NCBI GenBank assembly: GCA_964618175.1
Contig: CAZTZX010000002.1
Location: 1-59,227, forward strand
DNA from: DTU018 sp964618175
Lineage (GTDB): Bacteria > Bacillota > Syntrophomonadia > Syntrophomonadales > Syntrophomonadaceae
DNA length: 59,227 bases
Direction of reading: 5' to 3'
Shown here in pieces: positions 50,618-59,193 of the stretch. The translations under genes and the position numbers were made by a program. Under the pieces are notes generated by a model. The model made no database searches. It was not told the DNA's origin and saw only the letters and a program-made list of their open reading frames with translations. Numbering within the stretch: position 1 is the first letter of the stretch; every line of letters starts with the position of its first letter.

Positions 50618-53122
50618 TTATCTTAATATTCCCAGTAAACGCTGGGCCACTCCTACGGCGGCCCTGGCATCTTCTGAGTAAGCATCAGCCCCAATTTGTG
50701 AAGCATAATCCTGAGTCAACACGGCTCCTCCCACCATAACTTTGCAGGACATATTTCTTTCTCTCACTCCAGCAATAACTTCTGCCATCCGTGGCATGGT
50801 GGTGGTCATTAGAGCACTAAGTCCTATAATATCAGCCTTTTCCTGCTGGGCTGCATCTAGAATAGTCGCCGCCGGCACATCCTTACCTAAATCAATTACC
50901 TTAAATCCGTAGTTTTCCAGCAAGACGGTCACGATGTTTTTACCAATATCATGAATATCACCCTCCACCGTAGCCATTACCACGACTCCCCCGCCGTTTT
51001 CGCCGTCTTCCTGCAGCAGTGGACGTATGCGGGTAAAGGCCTTTTTCATGGTTTCAGCCGCCATCATCAGCTGGGGCAAGAAATAACGCTTTTGATCGTA
51101 TAATTCCCCGGCTTTCTCGATTCCGGGAATCAGTCCCTGATTGACAATGACCAGCGGATCAATTCCCTCTTTTAGGCCCTCTTCGATCAGACCCTCTATA
51201 CCATCACGGTTTCCTTGCAGAACCGCCTCTTGCATGCGCTCCTGAAGAGTTGATGTTTTATTGGTTTCTAGATCTGCAGGTTGTTCTTTATTTCCCGCGG
51301 TCAATGAAGTAGCCGGAATATGATTCAATAAAGAAGGTATATTACACTGTTGGCAGACTGGGTGCCGATTGGTTTCGCCAGCTGACTGGTAGTCGTGATA
51401 CTGTTCAATATACCTGCTAGAAGCGATATCCCGATTTAATAGAACGGCAGCTGCCTGAGTAGTCTCCATCATGCGCTTATCAAAAGGGTTTACGATGGGC
51501 AAATCTACCCCCGCACTCCAGGCCATGGCCAAATAAGTTGAGTTCAATATTTCGCGAGCGGGTAGTCCGTGAGAAACATTGCTTACCCCCAATACTGCCC
51601 CAACTCCTAATTCGCTTTTTACCATCTGTACAGCTTTTATAGTCTCCATGACCTGGGATTGTTCTGCACTAGCGGTCTTGACCAGGGTATCAATGTAGAT
51701 ATCTTCGTCACGCAGACCATATTCTTTGGCTCGCTGATGGATTTTGCGTGCTATAGCTACCCGGTCTTCGGCTCGGTCAGGTATTCCCCGTTCATCTAGA
51801 CACAGCCCCAGAATAGCTGCCCCATATTTCTTAGCCAGCGGCAGTACAATGTCCAACTGCTTATCTTCACCAGTAGTGGAGTTGACCAGGGGCCGACCTA
51901 CAAACTGTTTCAAACCGGCCTCAACCGCTTCAGCATTAGTGGAGTCGATGGCGATAGGTATGTCTACTGCACTTTGGATTTCCTGAACCGCCCGCTGCAT
52001 AGCCTGCACTTCATCAATGCCTGGAACTCCCATATTTACATCCAGTATAGGCGCGCCGTACTCGGCCTGGCGGCGAGCTTCCTCAACCACCATATGCATT
52101 TGGCCTTCTTTTATGTCTTGAGCCAGTTTCTTGCGGGCAGTAGGATTTATGCGCTCCCCAATAAAAGCTAAGGGCTGGTTGGCTCCGATCACAACATGGC
52201 GGCTACGTGAGGCCAGGGCGAATAATCTCCTGGCAGTACGCTCCACCGGGCGCAGGCCTTGCAAGGCACGCGCCATGGCCTGAATATGCTGCGGACTGGT
52301 TCCACAGCAACCGCCAATTATATTTGCTCCTGCGGCTCGTAAACGCAGGGCATATTCGGCCATATCCTCTGGACTGTCCGGGAACACCGTTTTGCCGTCC
52401 ACTAATTGCGGTAGTCCCGCATTGGGCTCTACCGATAAGCATCGGTTGGTCCACTGTCCCATCTGTTCAATGACCGGCAGCAACTGCTGAGCCCCACCGG
52501 AACAATTAGCGCCAATGGCCAAAGGCTGCAAAGCCTCCATAATGATTAGAGCAGTCAGTGGATCGGTTCCCATCATGGAGCGTCCTTCCGGTTCAAAAGT
52601 CATGTGGGCAATAACCGGCAATCGACTCTCTGATCGGGCTGCAATCAAAGCTGCCCGCATTTCCCCGATATCGGTCATGGTTTCGATGGAGATCAGATCG
52701 GCTCCGGCCCTCTCACAGGCCCGTATTTGCTGAGCAAAAGCCGCATACAGGCCATCAAAGCTGCCATCTCCCATGGGACTCAGCAGCCGCCCGGTAGGGC
52801 CGATAGACGCCGCTACCCAGGCTCGCCCCCGCGAAGTTTCCCGGGCTATTCTTACCGCCTCAGCATTAATCTCGTCGACACGATCCTCCAGGCCATATTC
52901 ACTGAGTTTAAAAGAATTTCCACCGAAAGTGTTGGTCTGAATAATATCAGCACCGGCTTCTATATAGAGATTATGGATCTCGCGTAAAAGAGTTGGATTC
53001 TCCACACCGAAAAGTTCTGGGCACTGCCCAGGCTGCATGCCGCGTTCCTGTAGCATTGTCCCCATGGCTCCATCAAGAATTACCACACGCTCTTTCAGTA
53101 CATTCACTAAATCCCCGGGCAC
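50618..53122 (-). CDS. metH: Cobalamin-dependent methionine synthase (no reactivation domain)
   Basis: Methylates homocysteine using methyltetrahydrofolate and B12. 834 residues. Modules: homocysteine S-methyltransferase (about 5-290, zinc cysteines GANCSGG and GGCCGTSP), pterin-binding barrel (about 320-580), a cap, and a cobalamin domain with VEGDIHDIGKNIV near 730 whose histidine binds cobalt. The C-terminal SAM-dependent activation domain of E. coli MetH is missing, so a separate activator is expected. I place the start at GTG 53122, 8 bases after GAGGAGG. The ATG 25 codons earlier lies within the riboswitch and the terminator would have to be read as protein. Confidence 0.93.
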   Translation of the reverse strand: MPGDLVNVLKERVVILDGAMGTMLQERGMQPGQCPELFGVENPTLLREIHNLYIEAGADIIQTNTFGGNSFKLSEYGLEDRVDEINAEAVRIARETSRGRAWVAASIGPTGRLLSPMGDGSFDGLYAAFAQQIRACERAGADLISIETMTDIGEMRAALIAARSESRLPVIAHMTFEPEGRSMMGTDPLTALIIMEALQPLAIGANCSGGAQQLLPVIEQMGQWTNRCLSVEPNAGLPQLVDGKTVFPDSPEDMAEYALRLRAAGANIIGGCCGTSPQHIQAMARALQGLRPVERTARRLFALASRSRHVVIGANQPLAFIGERINPTARKKLAQDIKEGQMHMVVEEARRQAEYGAPILDVNMGVPGIDEVQAMQRAVQEIQSAVDIPIAIDSTNAEAVEAGLKQFVGRPLVNSTTGEDKQLDIVLPLAKKYGAAILGLCLDERGIPDRAEDRVAIARKIHQRAKEYGLRDEDIYIDTLVKTASAEQSQVMETIKAVQMVKSELGVGAVLGVSNVSHGLPAREILNSTYLAMAWSAGVDLPIVNPFDKRMMETTQAAAVLLNRDIASSRYIEQYHDYQSAGETNRHPVCQQCNIPSLLNHIPATSLTAGNKEQPADLETNKTSTLQERMQEAVLQGNRDGIEGLIEEGLKEGIDPLVIVNQGLIPGIEKAGELYDQKRYFLPQLMMAAETMKKAFTRIRPLLQEDGENGGGVVVMATVEGDIHDIGKNIVTVLLENYGFKVIDLGKDVPAATILDAAQQEKADIIGLSALMTTTMPRMAEVIAGVRERNMSCKVMVGGAVLTQDYASQIGADAYSEDARAAVGVAQRLLGILR

Positions 53123-53144
53123 TTTATCTTCCTCCTCCACTGTG

Positions 53145-53174
53145 AAAAAATCAAAAAACCCTCCAAAGAGGGTT
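53145..53174 (-). terminator. Riboswitch-controlled terminator before metH
   Basis: A 7-bp stem AACCCTC/GAGGGTT with a TTTG loop is followed on the minus strand by TTTTTTGATTTTTT. It lies directly behind the S-box aptamer and 22 bases before the GTG start, the expected off-switch when SAM is bound. Confidence 0.9.
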
Positions 53175-53190
53175 CTGTAATCAGTATCCC

Positions 53191-53292
53191 CTCTCATCTG
53201 TCAGGACTTTCCCCTGCAGGAATTAGCACCATACCATTGCTGGCGGTTGCCGGGCTTCATCGGGCCAGTCCCTCCACCTCTCTTGATAAGAG
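53191..53292 (-). promoter_or_regulatory. SAM-I (S-box) riboswitch
   Basis: Minus-strand RNA of about 102 bases with the S-box core: closing helix CTCTTATC/GATGAGAG (with one wobble), AAGAGAGGTGGAGGGACTGG, CCCGATGAAGCCCGGCAACC, and GGTGCTAATTCCTGCAG. These are the conserved SAM-binding core segments. With the following terminator it represses metH and the genes behind it when SAM is plentiful. Confidence 0.95.
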
Positions 53293-53328
53293 AACTTTTT
53301 AAATTTTAATATTAAACACTAAATGTAT

Positions 53329-53604
53329 TTATTCTTTAGAATCATCATTCTCGGCAGCAGATTCATCAACTACTACCTCTTCCTTGACCGGTTCACTGGG
53401 CGGCTTGGGTTTAGTCAGTGGATCCAATAGGATAGCTTCCTCAAACTCCCTTTTAACTCCGGAGGTAGCGCGTTTAAATTGGCCCATCGCCTTACCAAAA
53501 GAACGAGCAGCTTCGGGCAGTTTGCTGGGTCCGATCACAATGACGGCAATTAGCAGGATAATTATTATTTCCCAGGTTCCAATATTGCCAATAAATCCTA
53601 GCAT
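53329..53604 (-). CDS. tatA: Twin-arginine translocase subunit TatA/TatE
   Basis: 91 residues: a short N-terminal membrane helix, the hinge IGPSKLPEAARSFGKAMGQFK near 26 (20 quoted as GPSKLPEAARSFGKAMGQFK), an amphipathic helix and an acidic tail. Forms the pore for folded proteins. No tatC gene is in the window. I start at ATG 53604, after GGAGG; an in-frame start 11 codons upstream lacks a site. Confidence 0.9.
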   Translation of the reverse strand: MLGFIGNIGTWEIIIILLIAVIVIGPSKLPEAARSFGKAMGQFKRATSGVKREFEEAILLDPLTKPKPPSEPVKEEVVVDESAAENDDSKE

Positions 53605-53831
53605 ATAGACCTCCTGCCCCACTTTGAACCCAACCAAATAACAAAATGACCATCTTGGTTCATTTTACTGGGTTCACTGCTTCTTTGCAAATATTTTTCA
53701 GGTTATATTAGTTGATCATATACCAACTACCCGCTGACAGGGTTTCAATTAAAATTGTTTATTGTTATTTTAAGTATATGATTCCATTATTCGATAATTA
53801 GATTATAATAAGTAAAAAACGAGGTACTAGG

Positions 53832-55244
53832 TTGACGATTCCCGTATGGATAATGTTTATACACGGTTTTACGACCGGGTTTTTAACCACCTGGCTGGGA
53901 TTGGTATTGGTTAATATTCATCCCTCTATACGCAAACTAACTGTAGTTGGGCTAGGCTACGCGGTTGGGGCAATGATTATTCGAAGTATACCAATGCTTT
54001 TTGGTTTGCATTTTTACTTGTTAACCATTTTACTTATCTTTTTTGTTAAATGGATGTGGAGTTTGCCATTAATTAAAGCTCTAATCCCAGTCATATTGGG
54101 TAACTTGATTATGGCCCTTGGTGAAGCATTTTTTTTGTCGGCTTATCTAGAAATCTTAAATACTGATATCTCCACCTTTATGGGCAACAATACAAATATG
54201 TTGTTAGGACCCCTACCACAGATTATTTTTATACTGCTACTCATATGGTTTGTATCCCGTCAGAATATCTTTATCTTAAACTTTGATTATGTACCTCATC
54301 AACATCCTGAACATATTCAAAAAAATAAACTGCTCTTCATACTTGCAGCCATGGTACTGATCTTGATGCTTTTTCAGGCCGTCTGTATTGATGCCATATA
54401 TAATAATACACACCCAATCCAAGTCTACCAAGGTATTTCCCTGGAGATACTTGGTATCGTGATGAGTTTGGCTCTTACAGCCACAACTTTGATTATACTG
54501 TATTTGCTAGTTCGGCTGATCAAACTGGTCAATCAGGAAAGTCAATTTATGGTTCAGCAGACTTACCTGGAAACAGTGGATGAAATGATAACCGCCATCC
54601 GAGCCCAGCAGCATGATCAGATCAGTCATCTACAAGCCCTGTATGGCTATCTGCAATTAGAGTACTTTAGCGAAGCTCGGCTTTACCTGGAGGATATGAT
54701 AGGTGAGATTAAGTTTACTCAGCAATTCGCTACTATTGCAGATCCGGGATTATCAGCCTTAACTTACACCAAGACACGTGTAGCTATAAGCAACGGCATT
54801 ACTTTTGATATATCAGTGAATACAGACTTAGAGTATTTATCAATTTCTCCTTATGAATTAACTCGGATTTTAGGAAATCTTATTAACAATTCTTTTGATT
54901 ACGTTAATAACCTGAATGAAGATATGAAACATGTTTGGTTCAGAGTAGACCGCAAGGACAATAACTATGTTTTTGAAGTTGCCAATTACGGACATATTGA
55001 TGACCATCTAGCCAGTAAGATTTTTAGCAAAGGCTTCACTTCTAAAGACGGAGACCATGCTGGATTGGGTTTATCCATAGTGGAAGGACTGGTCAATCAT
55101 CACGGAGGAAAGATTGTGTTTAACAATGAGCATGATAAGGTAATCTTTACCGTATTCTTGCCAATAAAGGAGTTTAAACATGACGCAATTCGCCAAGATG
55201 TTGGCTCATCTGCTGGCCAAAAACTCTTCGGAAAACCTCTATGA
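53832..55244 (+). CDS. agrC: AgrC-like sensor histidine kinase (GHKL type)
   Basis: Receptor for a cyclic peptide signal. 470 residues: an N-terminal part of about 240 residues with six or seven membrane helices, then a cytoplasmic H-box QQHDQISHLQALYGYL near 257, an N-box GNLINNSFDY near 350, and G-box GLGLSIVEGL near 413. TTG start at 53832 behind GAGG. It overlaps agrB by 65 bases. Order here is agrC-agrB-agrD, not the usual B-D-C-A, and no response regulator is adjacent. Confidence 0.85.
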   Translation: MTIPVWIMFIHGFTTGFLTTWLGLVLVNIHPSIRKLTVVGLGYAVGAMIIRSIPMLFGLHFYLLTILLIFFVKWMWSLPLIKALIPVILGNLIMALGEAFFLSAYLEILNTDISTFMGNNTNMLLGPLPQIIFILLLIWFVSRQNIFILNFDYVPHQHPEHIQKNKLLFILAAMVLILMLFQAVCIDAIYNNTHPIQVYQGISLEILGIVMSLALTATTLIILYLLVRLIKLVNQESQFMVQQTYLETVDEMITAIRAQQHDQISHLQALYGYLQLEYFSEARLYLEDMIGEIKFTQQFATIADPGLSALTYTKTRVAISNGITFDISVNTDLEYLSISPYELTRILGNLINNSFDYVNNLNEDMKHVWFRVDRKDNNYVFEVANYGHIDDHLASKIFSKGFTSKDGDHAGLGLSIVEGLVNHHGGKIVFNNEHDKVIFTVFLPIKEFKHDAIRQDVGSSAGQKLFGKPL

Positions 55245-55818
55245 GGATGAGATTCGTTACGGAATTGAGGTAGTGCTTGGGGGTATTTTGCAGGCCTGCC
55301 TGCTGTTGGCTCTAGCGTTTTGGCTAAACCTGTTTTATGAGACAGCGGGAATCTTAGTGGCATCAGCATTATACCGACGATACTCCGGGGGAGCGCATTG
55401 CACTGCTTACTACCGTTGCACCTTAACCAGTCTGTGTACATTTCTTCCTCTAGCTTATCTTACCAAAATAATCTTTCCTTACATCAGCTTATTAATGATC
55501 AGTTGTGCCTGTCTATTCGTGCTGATAGTGGCCTGGCTAAAAGTACCGGTTGATAATCCGATCAATCCTATTACTGATCCGTTAAGACGCCAATCACTTC
55601 GCCAAAAAGCTTTGGTAGTAGCCATGGTACTATGCCTCTTAGCTATGTTGTTTCTTTTTATTTATCCGCTATGGAGCGCTTCCCTCATTATGGGGCTGCT
55701 TTGGCAGTCGATAACTTTGACAGCACCTGGCCATACCTATATGTCGCTCTGGGACAATCTCTTCCTTTATATAGAAAAATTTAGTAGAAAGGGGGATGAC
55801 TATGCTAAACAAAGTTAA
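55180..55818 (+). CDS. agrB: Accessory gene regulator B (peptide-processing protease)
   Basis: Membrane cysteine protease that cuts AgrD and closes its thiolactone. 212 residues, four to six membrane helices; the catalytic pair lies in RRYSGGAHCTAYYRC near 66-80 (His and Cys six to seven residues apart, in AgrB fashion). The N-terminal amphipathic helix is also typical. It overlaps agrC by 65 bases and agrD by 17, so the three are tightly linked. Confidence 0.9.
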   Translation: MTQFAKMLAHLLAKNSSENLYEDEIRYGIEVVLGGILQACLLLALAFWLNLFYETAGILVASALYRRYSGGAHCTAYYRCTLTSLCTFLPLAYLTKIIFPYISLLMISCACLFVLIVAWLKVPVDNPINPITDPLRRQSLRQKALVVAMVLCLLAMLFLFIYPLWSASLIMGLLWQSITLTAPGHTYMSLWDNLFLYIEKFSRKGDDYAKQS

Positions 55819-55930
55819 GCTCGCTCTTTGTACTTCATTATCAGCCGTTTTAGTATTTGTTGCCGCAAGTAATGTGTCTGTCTGCTGTCCAGTTTGGTTC
55901 TATCAACCCGAGCTACCTAAGAGAGACTAA
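55802..55930 (+). CDS. agrD: AgrD-like cyclic autoinducer precursor
   Basis: A 42-residue frame that overlaps agrB. It has an N-terminal amphipathic and hydrophobic leader (MLNKVKLALCTSLSAVLVFV), then the core VCCPVWF, and a charged tail YQPELPKRD like other clostridial AgrD peptides (x-YQPE-x-P). The signal is probably a thiolactone ring closed from Cys28 or Cys29 to Phe33 or Tyr34. SD AAGGGGG lies 6 bases before ATG. The twin cysteines leave the ring size open. A terminator follows. Confidence 0.85.
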   Translation: MLNKVKLALCTSLSAVLVFVAASNVSVCCPVWFYQPELPKRD

Positions 55931-55947
55931 AAAGTCATTGTTATTCA

Positions 55948-55974
55948 GACAGGCTTCGTGCCTGTCCTTTTTTT
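55948..55974 (+). terminator. Terminator of the agr cassette
   Basis: 7-bp stem GACAGGC/GCCTGTC with loop TTCGT and then CTTTTTTT, 17 bases past the agrD stop. Confidence 0.92.
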
Positions 55975-56004
55975 GCCCATACAACAATCTTAAACCTGGA
56001 AAAG

Positions 56005-56034
56005 CAAAAAGGCAGACCTTTTTAAAGGTCCACC
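56005..56034 (-). terminator. Terminator of the holin-family gene
   Basis: 11-bp stem with wobbles (56011-56034) followed on the minus strand by TTTTTGCTTTT. The gene ends about 35 bases before it. Confidence 0.75.
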
Positions 56035-56068
56035 TTACTAGTTTTATAAGGATACCGTTTTTGTTTTA

Positions 56069-56398
56069 CTAGCGAAGTTCAGTAGGCACAAACGCATCAA
56101 TGATGCCAATAACAAATGCAGCCAGCAGTGCACCCAGCAGAGAAACCGACAGATAGTTGGGAACAATAAACTGGGCAACGTAGATGACCACCGCTGCAGT
56201 TATAAAACCTACCAAACCACGCGACCGGGGTGAGATCTTGTCGCCTAATATGGCTTCTACTGCATAACCCAGTAAAGCTATTACCGCCGCTGCAATTAGG
56301 GCGCCAATAAACCCTGACACGGTGATTCCTGGCAACAGATAACCAATCAGCATCAATACCAGTGCAGAAACTACAAAACGGACAATTGTACCGATCAT
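56069..56398 (-). CDS. Phage holin superfamily IV-like membrane protein
   Basis: 109 residues with four membrane helices and glycine-rich turns (LIGYLLPGITVSGFIGALIA). Such proteins are common chromosomal 4-helix membrane proteins in Firmicutes, named from a mycobacteriophage holin; there is no phage context here and lysis is not implied. I start at ATG 56398, 6 bases after AAAGGAGG; a longer frame to 56473 has no site. Confidence 0.8.
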   Translation of the reverse strand: MIGTIVRFVVSALVLMLIGYLLPGITVSGFIGALIAAAVIALLGYAVEAILGDKISPRSRGLVGFITAAVVIYVAQFIVPNYLSVSLLGALLAAFVIGIIDAFVPTELR

Positions 56399-56523
56399 GA
56401 GTATCCTCCTTTCGTTTATATACTCCAGACAGTGTCTTTGTTTTTCACCCTTATGGTGCCTGTTTTGGAACAAAAATATGCAATAAACCTAAAGACAGAA
56501 ACCATTTTTTGTTTCGCCCTGGA

Positions 56524-57084
56524 CTAACTGCCCGCCACGCCACCCGAGACAATGAGCGTCATAACTTCCGCACTGTTGGCATCCAGAGGGATGACCTGCT
56601 GACGCGGAAATACAAACAGTTGCCCTGAAAAATTATATGACTGGGGCACATAAACTGATACCATATCGTCTAAACCCAATATTTCCAGAGAATCACAGGT
56701 TATAAAACCCAACACATGAGCATCGCCAGCAGAACTCAATCTTACCAGCACCGGTTGGCTGAAACTCTTTTTGTTGCCGACAAAAGCGTTGATCAAATCT
56801 TTTATCGACCCATAGAGCAGCTTGAACAACGGCAAACGATCAAAAAGACTATCCAGTGACAGCATAAGTTTTTTGGTAAGGAAATTGGATACTAAAAAGC
56901 CAATCAATATTACCAACAAAATAGTCGCCACAAAACCCACACCTGGAATGATCCCTATTCCCGGTATAGGGATTCTTAGCAATCCATCTACTTTTTGAAA
57001 CAAAATGTAGAAAATATATACGGTAACAACCAACGGAACCAGGAATAGCAGGCCCTGTAAAAAGTAATTGGTTAGCCTTCTCAT
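56524..57084 (-). CDS. DUF502 transmembrane protein
   Basis: 186 residues with two N-terminal membrane helices separated by GLLRIPIPGIGIIPGVGF, then FDRLPLFKLLYGSIKDL and VLVRLSSAGDAHVLGFITCD and VYVPQSYNFSGQLFVFPRQQ (pieces kept short) of the DUF502 family. No function is established. Start ATG 57084 behind AAAGGAGG. It lies 17 bases after comM and may share its transcript. Confidence 0.88.
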   Translation of the reverse strand: MRRLTNYFLQGLLFLVPLVVTVYIFYILFQKVDGLLRIPIPGIGIIPGVGFVATILLVILIGFLVSNFLTKKLMLSLDSLFDRLPLFKLLYGSIKDLINAFVGNKKSFSQPVLVRLSSAGDAHVLGFITCDSLEILGLDDMVSVYVPQSYNFSGQLFVFPRQQVIPLDANSAEVMTLIVSGGVAGS

Positions 57085-57101
57085 ATTACGTCCTCCTTTT
57101 A

Positions 57102-58628
57102 TTATGCCCAATAGGCGCGATCCAAACTACGATATTGGAGCGCTTCGGCTAGATGATTCATCTTAATGGTAGTCGATGCCTCCAAATCGGCCACGGTGCG
57201 TGCTACTTTTAGTACTCTATCATAAGCCCGGGCACTCAAATGCAGTCTGACAAAAGCGTTTTTTAACAACTGCTCAGATTCCTGATCTAATCGGCAAAAC
57301 TCCCTGACCTGTACCGTTCCCATCTGCGCATTAACCTGATAAGGATAGTTGCCAAACCTTTTGGCCTGGATTTCCCGGGCCCCAGCCACCTGAGATCGTA
57401 TCTGGCTGGAATCTTCCCCACTTTTGCGCTCTCTAATCTGTTCATATTGAAGACGCGGCACCTCTACGTGCAGATCAATACGATCCAGCAGGGGCCCGCT
57501 CAACTTTCTGCGGTAGGCTTGCACCTGCCAAGGGGTACATTTGCATTCCTGATCTGATCCCAAAAATCCGCAAGGGCAGGGATTCATAGAAGCAACTAGA
57601 GTAAAGCTGGCCGGGAAGGAATAGGTCGCCTGGGCTCTAGCCACGGTTACCACTCGATCCTCCAGCGGCTGACGCAAGGCTTCCAAAACATCGCGGCTAA
57701 ATTCGGGCATCTCATCCAGGAATAATATCCCGTTTTGCGCCAGACTTATTTCTCCCGGGCGAGGAATACGTCCTCCACCAATGACACTAGCGGCAGAAGC
57801 ATTTTTATGTGGAGCACGAAACGGTCTTATATTTACCAGGGGATGATGGCCATTAAGCAGTCCCGCCGCTGAATAGATTCGCGAAGTTTCCAGCACTTCC
57901 TCACGGGTCATTTCCGGAAATATCCCCGGTAATCGCCTCGCCAGCATAGTTTTACCCGAACCGGGAGGCCCAATGAGTAAAATGTTATGCATACCAGCAG
58001 CGGCGATTTGCAGAGCACGTTTAGCCGACTCCTGGCCGCGCACTTCCGAAAAGTCCGGTATCATTTCCGAGGCTAAGACATCTCGTCTGGGCTTTTCTGC
58101 TTCCATTTTAACCGCACCAGTGAGCAACTCAATTACCTGATTCAAGTGATCAAGACCAAAACTTTCAATCTCTTCAACCAATGCTGCCTCAGAACCATTA
58201 CTGCCAGGAACAATAAAACGGCTAGCCTGACCAGCCTCGGCCAGATGAAGGGCCATGGGCAATATCCCAGGAACCGGCCGCAAACTCCCGTCCAAGGATA
58301 GTTCCGCTGCCAAATAATACTTATCCAGTCCTTCTGCCTCACCTAACTGATCGGAAGCCAGCAAAATTCCCAAAGCAATCGGCAAGTCAAAATGACTGCC
58401 CTCCTTTTTTACATCCGCCGGAGCCAGATTGACAGTTATCTTGCGATTGGGGAATTCGTATCCCGAGTTGCGCAAAGCTGAGCGAACCCGTTCACGGGCT
58501 TCCTTAACCCCAGCCGATGCCAATCCAACTATCTCGAAAGCCGGTAAACCATTAAGTATGTCTACCTCAACCCGAACAGAATTGGCCTCGATCCCGGTAA
58601 GAACCAAAGTATTTACTGATGCCAGCAT
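57102..58628 (-). CDS. comM: YifB/ComM-family Mg-chelatase-like AAA ATPase
   Basis: 508 residues: an N-terminal Lon-like domain (VNLAPADVKKEGSHFDLPIA near 65), an AAA motor with Walker A GPPGSGKTMLARRLPG near 218 and DEMPEF near 303, and a zinc-binding loop CPCGFLGSDQECKC near 350. ComM drives branch migration in natural transformation in Gram-negative bacteria; in Firmicutes the role is unclear. ATG start. Length is normal. Confidence 0.93.
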   Translation of the reverse strand: MLASVNTLVLTGIEANSVRVEVDILNGLPAFEIVGLASAGVKEARERVRSALRNSGYEFPNRKITVNLAPADVKKEGSHFDLPIALGILLASDQLGEAEGLDKYYLAAELSLDGSLRPVPGILPMALHLAEAGQASRFIVPGSNGSEAALVEEIESFGLDHLNQVIELLTGAVKMEAEKPRRDVLASEMIPDFSEVRGQESAKRALQIAAAGMHNILLIGPPGSGKTMLARRLPGIFPEMTREEVLETSRIYSAAGLLNGHHPLVNIRPFRAPHKNASAASVIGGGRIPRPGEISLAQNGILFLDEMPEFSRDVLEALRQPLEDRVVTVARAQATYSFPASFTLVASMNPCPCGFLGSDQECKCTPWQVQAYRRKLSGPLLDRIDLHVEVPRLQYEQIRERKSGEDSSQIRSQVAGAREIQAKRFGNYPYQVNAQMGTVQVREFCRLDQESEQLLKNAFVRLHLSARAYDRVLKVARTVADLEASTTIKMNHLAEALQYRSLDRAYWA

Positions 58629-58824
58629 AATATCTCTCTTTCGCCTTAAATGGGGTTAGAATTCGAGCGAAAACCAGTATATTCCTGCTTTAGGACATAA
58701 TGTTGGAAATTACGACAAAGCTAAGGGATGTGTGGATGTGTATAGCAGTATTCTTTGGAAAGTACTTACCCATAGTAAAACGCGGCCAACAAAAAGAACG
58801 TCCCCCTGTTGGCCTAATCCTGCA

Positions 58825-58874
58825 AATATTAAAGGCTCCCCTTGGGCAGCGCTTCCATTGCCTGCCGGGGAGCC
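58825..58874 (-). terminator. Terminator of the CotF-like gene
   Basis: 8-bp outer stem GGCTCCCC/GGGGAGCC with an inner GGGCAG/CTGCC stretch (58834-58874); TTTAATATTT follows on the minus strand. A second GGCCAAC/GTTGGCC hairpin lies beyond it (58784-58814), so the 262-base space between comM and this gene may hold tandem terminators. Confidence 0.65.
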
Positions 58875-58890
58875 CTCACTTCCAAAAAAC

Positions 58891-59193
58891 TTAGTGTCGG
58901 CTCATTACTGCCTGAGCGCTCTGCTCCGCAGCCATAAGCTGATGAATCGAATCGTCATAGGGATTGAAATAGCCTCTTTGCATTAAATAGCCGTTTATCC
59001 CCTCATGCTCCAGAGCCTTTTGGGTAGCAAAGCCGCTGAGCAAAGCCCTGACTTCCGGAGTAGTCGACTGCAAAGCGGCCGTAAAATAGGCCTGGGCTGA
59101 TGCAACAGCTGCAGCCATAAAAGCAAAAGCCAGAGTTTTATCAGCTGACTGATCTGCTTTTTCAGCGAACATTTTACTGACGAAGTTAGTCAC
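58891..59193 (-). CDS. CotF-like spore coat protein
   Basis: 100 residues of the coat-F/ferritin-like family: DKTLAFAFMAAAVASAQAYF near 18, PEVRALLSGFATQKALEHEG (20) near 46 and GYLMQRGYFNPYD near 68, a pattern seen in small coat proteins of spore formers. GTG start behind AGGAGGGG. It overlaps the end of a partial gene at the window edge. Confidence 0.8.
   Translation of the reverse strand: MTNFVSKMFAEKADQSADKTLAFAFMAAAVASAQAYFTAALQSTTPEVRALLSGFATQKALEHEGINGYLMQRGYFNPYDDSIHQLMAAEQSAQAVMSRH

Noticed and set aside
56069..56398. Prophage remnant from the holin-like gene
   Set aside because: No other phage genes nearby; this family is common as a chromosomal membrane protein.
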